From positions 62,001-126,000 of the forward strand of contig NZ_JANHLD010000003.1 of the NCBI RefSeq assembly GCF_028682455.1: a stretch of DNA of 64,000 nucleotides. The letters run 5' to 3'. The notes below the pieces were generated by a model. That model was not told the DNA's origin. It was given only the letters and a program-made list of their open reading frames with translations, and did no database searches. Source of the DNA: Pseudomonas putida. GTDB taxonomy: Bacteria > Pseudomonadota > Gammaproteobacteria > Pseudomonadales > Pseudomonadaceae. The translations under genes and the position numbers were made by a program. How positions within the stretch are numbered: the stretch's first letter is position 1; the number at the start of each line of letters is the position of its first letter. This document shows, piece after piece, positions 49,676-58,942 of the stretch.

Positions 49676-52042
49676 ATGCCCACCGCCCTTCGACACCTCA
49701 CCCTGGACAACGGCCTGCAGGTCACCCTGCGCCATGCGCCGCAGCTCAAGCGCTGCGCGGCGGCCGTGCGGGTCATGGCCGGCAGTCATGACGCCCCCCG
49801 CGCGTTTGCCGGCCTCGCGCACTTTCTCGAGCACCTGTTGTTTCTCGGCAACGAGCGCTTCCCCCTCGACGATGGCCTTATGCGCTATGTGCAGCGCCAT
49901 GGCGGCCAGGTCAATGCCAGCACCCGCGAGCGCACCACCGATTACTTCTTCGAAGTGCCCCAGGCGGCCTTTGCCGGTGGGCTTGAGCGTTTGTGCGAGA
50001 TGCTCGCGCGGCCTTCCTTCGAACGGGCGGCCCAGGCGCGCGAACGCGAAGTCATCCATGCCGAGTTCATCGCCTGGTCTCGCAATGCCCAGGCACAGGC
50101 TCAATTCGCGCTGCTGCAGGCCGTCTCCAAACGCCACCCCTTGAGTGGTTTCCAGGCGGGAAACCGCTACAGCCTGCCGATCCACAGTGCATATTTCCAG
50201 GTGGCGTTGCAGGGCTTTCACCAGCGCTTCTACCAGGCCGGCCAGATGACCTTGAGCCTGTGCGGCCCGCAAAGTCTCGACGTGCTGCAAACGCTGGCAA
50301 ACAGCATTGCGAGCCAGATTGCCGTAGGGGCGAAGGTTGCCCAGCACCCCCCACCCGCGCTTGCCGCGCATGCGCTGGAACCGGTGCTGAACGGGTCGCA
50401 ACTGGAGCTGCTGCAGGCGGTCGAGCAATTGCCTGCAGGCGCAGACCAGGCCATCGACTTCCTCACCACCTGGCTCACCGATACCCGGCCCGGCGGGCTG
50501 CTCGCAGCACTGCGTGAACGTGGATGGGCACACGCCATTGAATGCTCAGCGCTGTACAGCTTTGCCGGCCAGGCGCTGCTGCACACGCGCCTGATGCTCA
50601 GCGATCCCGCTGTTGTCGACCCGGCACAGGTACTGCTGCTCGACTGGCTGAGGTTCTTGCGTGGCGCCGACTGGACCGCGCTGAATGCGGAATATGCAGG
50701 GCTGCAACGTTGCCGTAGCCAGGCAGCAACAGCCCTCGACCTCGCCCGCCGCGACAGCACCGCGCAACCCTTTGCAGCACTGACCGAGCAAGGCCAGGCA
50801 GCCTTGCGCAGCTTGCTCGACACATTGCTGCTCGGCGCTCGACCAACGCGCCGACACGCCTGGCAATTGCCCGCCCGCGAACCTTTGCTCAATCCACAAA
50901 GCCTGGATACCAACGCCTGTGCCGCACCTGTCGGGTTGACCTGGAGCCCGATACTGCCCGCCCTGCGCCAGCAAGGCGTGGTGTACCTGCGCTGGCAGCT
51001 CACCTCCGCCCTTCGCGATCGTTTGTGGCATGTCCTCGACCGTGCCTTGCAACCGCTGCGCGAGCGTGCGGCAAGGGCGGCGGTGGAACTGCAGTTCAAT
51101 ACCGCGAGCGAGTTCTGGCAGGTGCGCTGCGCGGGGGTGCCGGTAGCCGTCATCGTGGTGGTCAACGAGCTGCTGGAGATACTGCCCCGGCCTTCTGCCG
51201 CAAGTTGGCGCGCCGAAGCAACCGTTGAGCCTGATTCGATGCCGATCCGTGCCTTGATCAAGCAACTCCCCGAGCAGCTCGCAGGTCCCAGCCAAGGCCC
51301 ATTACCCGCCTGCACACTGAGCCAGGGCGATCTGGATGCGCTATGGCTGCACGCCACCTGGCAGGCCATGGCCATAGGCTTCGACGAACCCGCCCAACAG
51401 GCGCTCAACCGCGTGTTGCAGGCCGTTCCCGGACAACCCGGTGCGCAGCGTGCAGTCGCCATCGAACCCATTCGCCGCTGGCAGCGGCTGCCACCGCCCG
51501 CCAGCGAACAGGCCCTGCTGCTGTTCTGTGCACTGCCGGCGAGCGATGAAGCGTGCGCGCGGCTACTGGCGCAGCAGATCCAGGGGCCGTTCTACCAGCG
51601 CCTGCGCGTCGAGCTGCAATTGGGTTATGCCGTATTCAGTGCCTACCGGCAGCTTCAGGGCTGCAGTGGACTGGTGTTTGGCGTGCAGTCACCCAGCGCC
51701 AGCCATGCACAGATCCTCACCCATATCGAGGAATTCCTCGCCACGTTGCCGGGGAGCCTGACCTGCACGGCCGAGTCCCGCAAGGCGCTGGCCGAGCAAT
51801 GGGAGGAAGCCTCGATGAGCAATGCCGACGTCGCCGAGTGGGCCTGGCAGGCGCATCTGGCCGGGCGACCGGGGGTACGCCTGGAGGATCTGCAGGCATC
51901 CATTCTCAGCATCCATGAAGACCAGCTGCGGCAATTGGTCGATGACCTGCAGCGCGCCACACACGGTTGGCTGTGCCTGGCCAATGGCCCTGCGGCCACT
52001 GAAGACTGGGTGATGGCCGATCCATTATTACCGAACATGTAA
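49676..52042 (+). CDS. pqqF: PqqF, M16 zinc peptidase
   Basis: 788 residues with the inverted zinc motif HFLEH at residues 49-53 (GLAHFLEHLLFLGNERFPLD) and the downstream EREVIHAEFIAW with the third ligand Glu. PqqF cleaves the modified PqqA peptide to release the crosslinked Glu-Tyr. The C-terminal half is the weakly conserved M16 repeat. First gene of the pqq run; 141 bases before pqqA, which leaves room for a pqqA promoter. Confidence 0.93.
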   Translation: MPTALRHLTLDNGLQVTLRHAPQLKRCAAAVRVMAGSHDAPRAFAGLAHFLEHLLFLGNERFPLDDGLMRYVQRHGGQVNASTRERTTDYFFEVPQAAFAGGLERLCEMLARPSFERAAQAREREVIHAEFIAWSRNAQAQAQFALLQAVSKRHPLSGFQAGNRYSLPIHSAYFQVALQGFHQRFYQAGQMTLSLCGPQSLDVLQTLANSIASQIAVGAKVAQHPPPALAAHALEPVLNGSQLELLQAVEQLPAGADQAIDFLTTWLTDTRPGGLLAALRERGWAHAIECSALYSFAGQALLHTRLMLSDPAVVDPAQVLLLDWLRFLRGADWTALNAEYAGLQRCRSQAATALDLARRDSTAQPFAALTEQGQAALRSLLDTLLLGARPTRRHAWQLPAREPLLNPQSLDTNACAAPVGLTWSPILPALRQQGVVYLRWQLTSALRDRLWHVLDRALQPLRERAARAAVELQFNTASEFWQVRCAGVPVAVIVVVNELLEILPRPSAASWRAEATVEPDSMPIRALIKQLPEQLAGPSQGPLPACTLSQGDLDALWLHATWQAMAIGFDEPAQQALNRVLQAVPGQPGAQRAVAIEPIRRWQRLPPPASEQALLLFCALPASDEACARLLAQQIQGPFYQRLRVELQLGYAVFSAYRQLQGCSGLVFGVQSPSASHAQILTHIEEFLATLPGSLTCTAESRKALAEQWEEASMSNADVAEWAWQAHLAGRPGVRLEDLQASILSIHEDQLRQLVDDLQRATHGWLCLANGPAATEDWVMADPLLPNM

Positions 52043-52182
52043 CAGCGTTTATCTCAGGTTTAACCATTCAGTCCGTATTTTTTAGTAAGATAGCGCAATC
52101 CCGGCTATTGGAACCCCTCACCCGGAGGGTGGACTAAGTAAGTAGCTGCCAAACCCCAGACCTATCCGGAAGGAGTAATTCC

Positions 52183-52254
52183 ATGTGGACCAAACCTGCT
52201 TACACTGACCTGCGTATCGGCTTTGAAGTGACCATGTATTTCGCAAGCCGCTGA
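52183..52254 (+). CDS. pqqA: PqqA, precursor peptide of PQQ
   Basis: 23 residues: MWTKPAYTDLRIGFEVTMYF then ASR. Glu15 and Tyr19 (E-V-T-M-Y) are the residues joined to make PQQ. AGGAG lies upstream of the ATG. A terminator-like hairpin follows before pqqB, so most transcripts may stop after pqqA, giving excess of this substrate over the enzymes. Too short for routine gene finders. Confidence 0.97.
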   Translation: MWTKPAYTDLRIGFEVTMYFASR

Positions 52255-52270
52255 GTCTGCTTGCGGTACA

Positions 52271-52296
52271 ACGCCTCGGTCAGCCGGGGCGTTTTT
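52271..52296 (+). terminator. Hairpin between pqqA and pqqB
   Basis: ACGCCTCGG-TCAG-CCGGGGCGT then five T, with one G-T pair. Partial termination would favour pqqA over downstream genes. Confidence 0.8.
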
Positions 52297-52321
52297 ATTT
52301 CAAGACGCGGCAGGAGTGGCC

Positions 52322-53233
52322 ATGTACATCCAGATTCTAGGTTCCGCCGCCGGTGGCGGGTTCCCGCAGTGGAACTGCAACTGCGTGAACTGCAAGGGCT
52401 TTCGCGACGCAACCTTGCGCGCCACCGCGCGTACCCAATCGTCGATCGCCCTCTCTGACGACGGCGTCCACTGGGTACTGTGCAACGCATCGCCCGATAT
52501 TCGTGCACAACTGCAAGCTTTTGCGCCCATGCAGCCGGCCCGCGCCCTGCGCGACAGCGGTATCGACGCCATCGTCCTGCTCGACAGCCAGATCGACCAC
52601 ACCACCGGCCTGTTGAGCCTGCGTGAAGGCTGCCCGCACCAGGTCTGGTGTACCGAGATGGTCCATCAGGACCTGACCACCGGTTTTCCCCTGTTCACCA
52701 TGCTCAGCCACTGGAACGGCGGGCTGAAGTGGAACCGTATCGAGCTTGAAGGCAGCTTCGTCATCGACGCCTGCCCCAACCTGCGTTTCACCCCCTTTCC
52801 ACTGCGCAGCGCCGCCCCGCCCTACTCGCCCCACCGCTTCGACCCGCACCCGGGCGATAACCTCGGGCTGATGGTCGAGGACCTGCGCACCGGCGGCAAA
52901 CTCTTCTATGCCCCGGGCCTGGGCCAGGTCGACGACAACTTGCTGCAGATGATGCGCGAGGCCGACTGCCTGCTGGTCGACGGCACCCTCTGGGAAGATG
53001 ATGAAATGCAGCGCCGCGGTGTCGGCACCCGCACCGGACGGGAGATGGGTCACCTGGCCCAGAACGGCCCGGGTGGCATGCTCGAAGTGCTGGAAGGCTT
53101 CCCTGCGCAGCGCAAGGTACTTATCCACATCAACAACACCAACCCGATCCTCGATGAAGACTCGGCCGAGCGCGCCGAACTGGATCGGCGCGGCGTCGAA
53201 GTGGCCTTCGACGGCATGAGCATCACCCTCTAG
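52322..53233 (+). CDS. pqqB: PqqB, metallo-beta-lactamase-fold oxygenase
   Basis: 303 residues starting MYIQILGSAAGGGFPQWNCN. The Cys pair NCNCVNCKG is typical; LLDSQIDHTTGLLSLREG and IDACPNLRFTPFPLRSAAPP follow. PqqB hydroxylates the Tyr of the processed dipeptide. ATG at 52322 preferred to one two codons earlier; GGAG precedes it. Confidence 0.95.
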   Translation: MYIQILGSAAGGGFPQWNCNCVNCKGFRDATLRATARTQSSIALSDDGVHWVLCNASPDIRAQLQAFAPMQPARALRDSGIDAIVLLDSQIDHTTGLLSLREGCPHQVWCTEMVHQDLTTGFPLFTMLSHWNGGLKWNRIELEGSFVIDACPNLRFTPFPLRSAAPPYSPHRFDPHPGDNLGLMVEDLRTGGKLFYAPGLGQVDDNLLQMMREADCLLVDGTLWEDDEMQRRGVGTRTGREMGHLAQNGPGGMLEVLEGFPAQRKVLIHINNTNPILDEDSAERAELDRRGVEVAFDGMSITL

Positions 53234-53241
53234 GAGCCGAC

Positions 53242-53997
53242 ATGAGCGACGCCAAAGCGCTGTCCCCCGCCGAATTCGAACAGGCCCTGCGTGCCAAGGG
53301 TGCCTACTACCACATCCATCATCCCTACCATGTGGCGATGTATGAAGGCCGCGCCAGCCGCGAACAGATCCAGGGCTGGGTGGCCAACCGGTTCTACTAC
53401 CAGGTGAACATCCCGATGAAGGATGCCGCGATCCTGGCCAACTGCCCTGACCGCGAAATCCGCCGCGAGTGGATCCAGCGCCTGCTCGACCATGACGGCG
53501 CGCCCGGCGAAGACGGTGGCATCGAGGCCTGGCTGCGCCTGGGCCAGGCGGTAGGCCTGGACCCGGATCAGCTGCGCTCGCAGGAGCTGGTACTGCCCGG
53601 CGTGCGTTTTGCCGTCGATGCCTATGTCAACTTCGCCCGCCGCGCCAGCTGGCAGGAGGCAGCCAGCAGTTCACTGACCGAGCTGTTCGCCCCGCAGATC
53701 CACCAGTCGCGCCTGGACAGCTGGCCACAGCACTACCCGTGGATCGACCCGGCCGGCTACGAGTACTTCCGTACCCGCCTGGGCCAGGCGCGCCGCGATG
53801 TGGAGCACGGCCTGGCAATCACCCTGCAGCACTACACTACAGTTGAGGGCCAGCAGCGCATGCTGGAGATCCTGCAATTCAAGCTGGATATTCTCTGGAG
53901 CATGCTCGACGCCATGAGCATGGCCTACGAACTGAACCGCCCGCCCTATCACAGTGTCACCAGCGAACGGGTCTGGCACAAAGGAATCGCCCTATGA
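53242..53997 (+). CDS. pqqC: PqqC, pyrroloquinoline-quinone synthase
   Basis: 251 residues, all-helical heme-oxygenase-like fold. HIHHPYHVAMYEGRASREQI, QHYPWIDPAGYEYFRTRLGQ and HGLAITLQHYTTVEGQQRML contain the active His/Tyr/Arg residues. Catalyses the last ring-closing oxidation. Overlaps pqqD by four bases. Confidence 0.96.
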   Translation: MSDAKALSPAEFEQALRAKGAYYHIHHPYHVAMYEGRASREQIQGWVANRFYYQVNIPMKDAAILANCPDREIRREWIQRLLDHDGAPGEDGGIEAWLRLGQAVGLDPDQLRSQELVLPGVRFAVDAYVNFARRASWQEAASSSLTELFAPQIHQSRLDSWPQHYPWIDPAGYEYFRTRLGQARRDVEHGLAITLQHYTTVEGQQRMLEILQFKLDILWSMLDAMSMAYELNRPPYHSVTSERVWHKGIAL

Positions 53998-54269
53998 GTT
54001 TCGATCGCGCGCAAATCCCAAAATGGCGCCCGGGCTACCGCTTCCAGTACGAGCCGGCACAAAAGGCCCATGTCCTGCTCTACCCCGAGGGCATGATCAA
54101 GCTCAACGAAAGTGCGGCCCTGATAGGTGGGTTGATTGACGGCCAGCGTGATGTGGCGGCGATCATTGCCGAACTCGACAAGCAGTTTCCCGGTGTACCC
54201 GAGCTCGGTGACGACATCGAGCAATTCATGGAGGTCGCCCGTGCCGAACACTGGATCGTCCTTGAGTGA
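53994..54269 (+). CDS. pqqD: PqqD, peptide chaperone
   Basis: 91 residues: PKWRPGYRFQYEPAQKAHVL, then LYPEGMIKLNESAALIGGLI. The winged-helix RiPP-recognition fold presents PqqA to PqqE. Overlaps pqqC by four bases and pqqE by 29. Confidence 0.96.
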   Translation: MSFDRAQIPKWRPGYRFQYEPAQKAHVLLYPEGMIKLNESAALIGGLIDGQRDVAAIIAELDKQFPGVPELGDDIEQFMEVARAEHWIVLE

Positions 54270-55401
54270 AGTACCGGCCAAGCCTGAGGTCGGCCTGCCG
54301 CTGTGGCTGCTCGCCGAGCTGACCTACCGCTGCCCGCTGCAGTGCCCCTACTGCTCCAACCCGCTGGACTTCGCCGCCCAGGGCCAGGAGCTGAGCACCG
54401 AGCAATGGTTCAAGGTCATGGCCGAAGCCCGGGAGATGGGCGCAGCGCAGCTGGGCTTTTCCGGCGGCGAGCCACTGGTGCGCCAGGACCTTGCCGAACT
54501 GATCGGCGAAGGTCGGCGCCTGGGCTACTACACTAACCTGATCACCTCTGGCATCGGCCTCACCGAGCAGAAGATCGCGGCCTTCAAAGACGCCGGCCTG
54601 GACCACATCCAGATCAGCTTCCAGGCCAGCGACGAGCAGGTCAACAACCTGCTGGCCGGCTCGAAGAAGGCATTTGCGCAGAAGCTGGAGATGGCCCGGG
54701 CGGTGAAAGCCCATGGCTATCCGATGGTGCTGAACTTCGTCACCCACCGGCACAATATCGACAAGATCGACCGCATCATCGAGCTGTGCATTGCCCTTGA
54801 AGCCGACTTTGTCGAGCTCGCCACCTGTCAGTTCTATGGCTGGGCGCACCTGAACCGTGTCGGCCTGCTGCCGACCCGCGCGCAACTCGAACGCGCCGAG
54901 CGCATCACCAACGAATACCGGGAAAAACTCGCCGCCGCCGGCAACCCGTGCAAGCTGATCTTCGTCACCCCGGACTACTACGAAGAACGTCCCAAAGCCT
55001 GCATGAACGGCTGGGGCAGCGTGTTCCTCACCGTTACACCCGACGGCACGGCATTGCCCTGCCACGGCGCACGCCAGCTGCCGGTGCAATTCCCCAACGT
55101 GCGCGAGCACAGCATGCAGCACATCTGGTACGACTCGTTCGGCTTCAACCGCTTTCGCGGCTATGACTGGATGCCCGAGCCGTGCCGCTCGTGTGACGAA
55201 AAGGAAAAGGACTTCGGCGGCTGTCGCTGCCAGGCCTTCATGCTCACCGGTGATGCCAGCAACGCCGACCCGGTGTGCGCCAAATCGGCCGAACACGGCA
55301 TCATTCTCAAGGCGCGCGAGGAAGCTGAGCACGCCCACTTGAACATCGACGAGCTGACCTTCCGCAATGAGCGCAACTCCCGTGTCATCGCCCGTGGTTG
55401 A
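54241..55401 (+). CDS. pqqE: PqqE, radical SAM enzyme
   Basis: 386 residues from a GTG start, chosen because GGAGG lies seven bases ahead and the protein length fits; an ATG 105 bases earlier is inside pqqD. Radical SAM motif CPLQCPYCSNPLD, SPASM-type cluster at the C-terminus (CHGARQL, CRSCDEKEKDFGGCRCQ). It makes the Glu-Tyr carbon bond in PqqA. Starts inside pqqD and ends inside the peptidase gene. Confidence 0.95.
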   Translation: MPNTGSSLSEVPAKPEVGLPLWLLAELTYRCPLQCPYCSNPLDFAAQGQELSTEQWFKVMAEAREMGAAQLGFSGGEPLVRQDLAELIGEGRRLGYYTNLITSGIGLTEQKIAAFKDAGLDHIQISFQASDEQVNNLLAGSKKAFAQKLEMARAVKAHGYPMVLNFVTHRHNIDKIDRIIELCIALEADFVELATCQFYGWAHLNRVGLLPTRAQLERAERITNEYREKLAAAGNPCKLIFVTPDYYEERPKACMNGWGSVFLTVTPDGTALPCHGARQLPVQFPNVREHSMQHIWYDSFGFNRFRGYDWMPEPCRSCDEKEKDFGGCRCQAFMLTGDASNADPVCAKSAEHGIILKAREEAEHAHLNIDELTFRNERNSRVIARG

Positions 55402-57211
55402 GCGATTCAGTGCCGAGCAGGCGGTGGCAGCCGGCACCGACTTCGCCGAGTTGCGCGTCGGCCCCCAGGGGTTGTTCTGGAACGAGTTTCGTCCACGCGA
55501 TGGCGCCTGCAGGATCTGGCACTGGCGCGATGGCCAGGCCCGTTGCCTGACACCCGATGGTTTCAGCGTACGCAGCCGAGTCTACGAATACGGCGGCGGC
55601 AGTTTCTGCCTGAGCGATGACGGCCTGGCGTTCGTCAACGAGGCCGACCAACAGCTTTACACCCAGGACCTGGCCGGTGGACTGCCCCAGCCGTTGACCC
55701 AGGGACAGTGCCGCTATGGCGACCTGCGCTGGGCCGACGGGCGTGTGCTGGCCGTGGAAGAAACCCACGCAGCCGATCAGGTGGAGCATCGCCTGGTGGC
55801 CATCGGTGCCGGGCAGCGCGATGTGCTGGCCGAGGGCGCGGACTTCTACGCCGCCCCCACCCTGAGCCCCGATGGCACACGCCTGGCCTGGATCGAGTGG
55901 AGTCGCCCCGAGCAGCCCTGGACCGCCACCCGCTTGCTCTGCCGCGAGCGCCTGAGTGATGGCCGATGGACGCCGCCGCGGTGCATCGCCGGCGGCCACG
56001 GCCCGGCGCAATCCCTGCAGCAACCTCGTTTCGACGGCGACGGCCGCTTGCATTGCCTGTCCGATCGCAACGGCTTCTGGCAACCCTGGGGCGAAACTCC
56101 GACGGGTTGGCGTGCACTGCCAGCAGCACCTGCCGATCACGCCGCCGCACCCTGGCAACTGGGCGCCAGCACCTGGCTGCCACTGGGCGAGCAGTGCTAC
56201 CTGGCCACCTGGTTCGAAGACGGCTTCAGTCACCTGGGCCTGTGCCATGCCGACGGCACGCTGCAAGCGGTCGATGTCGACTACAGCCGCCTGCGCTGCC
56301 TGGACCTGGACCACGACCATCTCTACGCCATCGCCGCCTCGCCGATCAGCCCGCCGGCGGTGATCGCCATCGACCGCCACAGTCACCACGTGCAGGTATT
56401 GGCCGGTGGCGTACCGCCCTTGCCAGCCGAGCGCATCAGCCAGCCGCAATCGCTGCGCTATGCCAGCGGCGATGGAATCGCCCACGGTTTCTTCTACCCG
56501 GCCATCGACTCTGCAGACCGTCCCCCGCTGGTGGTGTTCATACATGGTGGCCCGACCTCGGCCTGCTACCCGGCACTCGACCCGCGCATCCAGTACTGGA
56601 CCCAACGCGGCTTTGCCGTGGCCGACCTCAACTACCGGGGCAGCAGCGGCTACGGTCGCGACTACCGCCAGGCCCTGCACCTGCGCTGGGGCGAAATTGA
56701 TGTCGAAGATGCCTGCGCGGTGGTCGACCACCTGGCCAAGCGCCAATTGATAGACCCGACCCAGGCCTTTATCCGCGGCGGGAGCGCCGGTGGCTACACC
56801 ACCCTGTGCGCGCTGGCGTTCCATGATGTCTTCCGGGCCGGCGCAAGTCTCTATGGCGTCAGCGATCCCCAGGCCCTGGCCCGGGCCACGCACAAGTTCG
56901 AAGGCGACTACCTGGACTGGCTGATCGGCGATCCGCTCGAGGATGCCGAGCGCTACCGGCAACGCACACCGTTGCTGCATGCAGAGCAGATCAAGGTGCC
57001 GGTGATCTTCTTCCAGGGTGAGCTGGATGCCGTCGTGGTCCCCGAGCAGACCCGCTCGATGCTGGCCGCGCTCAAGGCCAACGGTGTTCATGCCGAAGGG
57101 CATTTCTACCCGTCGGAGCGTCATGGATTTCGTACAGCGGCCAACCTGGCGCATGCGCTGGAGGAGGAATGGCGCTTCTACCGCAGGGTGCTCGAAGTCG
57201 ATCGCACTTGA
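55367..57211 (+). CDS. S9-family (prolyl oligopeptidase-like) peptidase
   Basis: 614 residues. A beta-propeller N-terminal part is followed by an alpha/beta hydrolase domain with GGSAGG in IRGGSAGGYTTLCAL (nucleophile Ser), Asp in GELDAVV and His in SERHGFRT. Overlaps pqqE by 35 bases, so it is translated from the same mRNA. It has often been found beside pqq genes (sometimes called pqqM) and may complete digestion of PqqA fragments, but this is not proven. No signal peptide. Confidence 0.9.
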   Translation: MSATPVSSPVVERFSAEQAVAAGTDFAELRVGPQGLFWNEFRPRDGACRIWHWRDGQARCLTPDGFSVRSRVYEYGGGSFCLSDDGLAFVNEADQQLYTQDLAGGLPQPLTQGQCRYGDLRWADGRVLAVEETHAADQVEHRLVAIGAGQRDVLAEGADFYAAPTLSPDGTRLAWIEWSRPEQPWTATRLLCRERLSDGRWTPPRCIAGGHGPAQSLQQPRFDGDGRLHCLSDRNGFWQPWGETPTGWRALPAAPADHAAAPWQLGASTWLPLGEQCYLATWFEDGFSHLGLCHADGTLQAVDVDYSRLRCLDLDHDHLYAIAASPISPPAVIAIDRHSHHVQVLAGGVPPLPAERISQPQSLRYASGDGIAHGFFYPAIDSADRPPLVVFIHGGPTSACYPALDPRIQYWTQRGFAVADLNYRGSSGYGRDYRQALHLRWGEIDVEDACAVVDHLAKRQLIDPTQAFIRGGSAGGYTTLCALAFHDVFRAGASLYGVSDPQALARATHKFEGDYLDWLIGDPLEDAERYRQRTPLLHAEQIKVPVIFFQGELDAVVVPEQTRSMLAALKANGVHAEGHFYPSERHGFRTAANLAHALEEEWRFYRRVLEVDRT

Positions 57212-57341
57212 TGTCGAGAATTTCGACGCCAGCGACCTCAGCGACCGCTACTCCCTCGCCGCTTGCTTCTTTGCCCTGGCGTGCAACATGGGTGAAGGGC
57301 GCAAGGTCGTGGCAGAGCTGAGTTACCGTTGGCGAACGGCC

Positions 57342-57500
57342 TTAGCGCTTGGCGATGATGTACACCGCATGCACGATCCCCGGGATGTACCCCAGCAGCG
57401 TCAGCAGAATGTTGAGCCAGAAGGCACCGCCGAAGCCGACCTGCAGGAACACGCCAAGCGGGGGCAGGAGAATGGCGATGATGATGCGGATAAAGTCCAT
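57342..57500 (-). CDS. YqaE/Pmp3-family membrane peptide
   Basis: 52 residues, two hydrophobic helices with AILLPPLGVFLQVGFGGAFW and LLGYIPGIVHAVYII, the family signature. Start MDFIRIII at 57500 has GGAAGC upstream. Pmp3-like proteins stabilise membrane potential under salt or cold stress; role here unknown. Convergent with the peptidase gene, far from pqq function. Confidence 0.88.
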   Translation of the reverse strand: MDFIRIIIAILLPPLGVFLQVGFGGAFWLNILLTLLGYIPGIVHAVYIIAKR

Positions 57501-57574
57501 GTGGCAGCTTCCTTGAATGATGTACAACAACTGACTGTAGCGCTGCGCCGGGGTTCAACGCGTCATACGCGGAT

Positions 57575-57613
57575 AAAAAAACGCCCCAGGCCAAAAACTT
57601 CAGGCCCGGGGCG
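57575..57613 (-). terminator. Terminator of the aminotransferase-MOSC operon
   Basis: Read leftward: CGCCCCGGGCC-loop-GGCCTGGGGCG with one mismatch, then seven T. It lies 49 bases after the aminotransferase stop. Confidence 0.85.
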
Positions 57614-57661
57614 ATGCGCAGGAACGCGAGACGGTTCGGTTACTTCACAGAACGTGAGAAA

Positions 57662-58942
57662 TCAGGCAGTGGCTTCGCGCCGCTGGTGTTGCTGCGCCGA
57701 GTGCACGCGGGCAAAGGCCCGGGCGAGGCGCAGGAGCATTTCATCGATGTTGCCCTTGCTCACCGTGAGTGCAGGCGAGAAGCGCAATACATCCGGTTGC
57801 GGGGCATTGAGCAGCAAACCTTCGTGGAGGGCGGCCTTTACCAGCTCCGCGGCGTTGTCTTCGCTCAGTTGCAATGCCCACAGCAGGCCCTGTCCGCGTA
57901 CCTGGTTCTGGGCATAGCGACCAGCCAGCCGGCTCAGGCCATCGCGCAGGTGCCGTCCGGTATCCTGGACCTGCTCGAAAAATCCCGGTTCCAGCACGGT
58001 TTGCAGCACGGCAAGGCCTGCGGCGCTCATCAGCGCATTGCCGTGATGGCTACCTTCCAGCTCGCCCGCTGCAGCGCAACAGGCACTGCCACGGGCCAGC
58101 AACGCAGCCAGCGGCACGCCGCCACCCAGGCCCTTGCCCAGGGTGATGATGTCGGCGCGCACGCCGTAGGTTTCTTCGGCCAGCAGCGCGCCACAGCGGC
58201 CAACACCGGTCTGCACCTCATCGAGGATCAACAGGATGCCCAGCTCGCGGCACAGGCGCTCGACACCTTTGAGATACTCGGCCGTGGCGGGAATCACCCC
58301 GGCTTCCCCCTGGATCGGTTCCAGCATGATCGCCACAGTGCGCGAGTCGACCGCGGCATGCAGTGCGGCGAGGTCGTTGAACGGCACCTTGCTGAAACCC
58401 GGCAGGCCCGGTTCGCAACGGTTGCACGGCGACGGGTCGGAAGCGGACAGCGCCCCCAGGCTGCGGCCATGGCAGCTCTGGCTGGCGGTGATGATGTGAT
58501 AGGCGCCGTTGCGGTGCAGCTGGCCCCATTTGCGCGCCAGCTTGATCGCCCCTTCACAGGCTTCGGCGCCGCTGTTGAGCAGGTAGGCCTGGTCGCTGCC
58601 GGTACTCTGGCACAGACGATTGACCAGAGTCAGCAAGCCTCGGTTATGAAAACCGGCCCCCGGATTGATCAGCGCCTGGGCCTGGCCACTCAACGCCTTG
58701 ACCAGCACGCTGGGGCTATGGCCCAGGCTGTTGACCGCGCAGCCTTGGGTGAAGTCCAGGTAGGCATGCCCTTCGCTGTCCCACAACCAGGAGCCCTGGC
58801 CACGGACAAACACCTGGGGAGCACGCTCGGTGGCGGGCATCAGGCACTCGCGAGACAAGTCTTCGCTCGCCGGCCGTATCACAGGCACGACCTTGTGCTG
58901 GGTCTGTTCCGCCGTCGGGCGCCGCAAGTTGAACAGGTTCAT
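57662..58942 (-). CDS. Class III aminotransferase (acetylornithine/GABA-like)
   Basis: 426 residues. PLP features: LLNSGAEACEGAIKLARKWG, the Asp in LILDEVQTGVGRCG, Lys in ITLGKGLGGGVPLAAL, and HGNALMSAAGLAVLQ. The family includes acetylornithine and 4-aminobutyrate aminotransferases. Start at 58942 overlaps the MOSC gene stop by four bases. Substrate unknown; a role in basic amino acid breakdown is possible given davBA nearby but not shown. Confidence 0.85.
   Translation of the reverse strand: MNLFNLRRPTAEQTQHKVVPVIRPASEDLSRECLMPATERAPQVFVRGQGSWLWDSEGHAYLDFTQGCAVNSLGHSPSVLVKALSGQAQALINPGAGFHNRGLLTLVNRLCQSTGSDQAYLLNSGAEACEGAIKLARKWGQLHRNGAYHIITASQSCHGRSLGALSASDPSPCNRCEPGLPGFSKVPFNDLAALHAAVDSRTVAIMLEPIQGEAGVIPATAEYLKGVERLCRELGILLILDEVQTGVGRCGALLAEETYGVRADIITLGKGLGGGVPLAALLARGSACCAAAGELEGSHHGNALMSAAGLAVLQTVLEPGFFEQVQDTGRHLRDGLSRLAGRYAQNQVRGQGLLWALQLSEDNAAELVKAALHEGLLLNAPQPDVLRFSPALTVSKGNIDEMLLRLARAFARVHSAQQHQRREATA

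Noticed and set aside
54226..55437. 403-codon open frame opposite pqqE
   Set aside because: Antisense shadow of a certain gene.
55385..57154. 589-codon open frame on the minus strand opposite the S9 peptidase
   Set aside because: GC-rich antisense shadow; the plus-strand protein has full peptidase motifs while this one has low-complexity Gly/Gln/Ala composition and no family.
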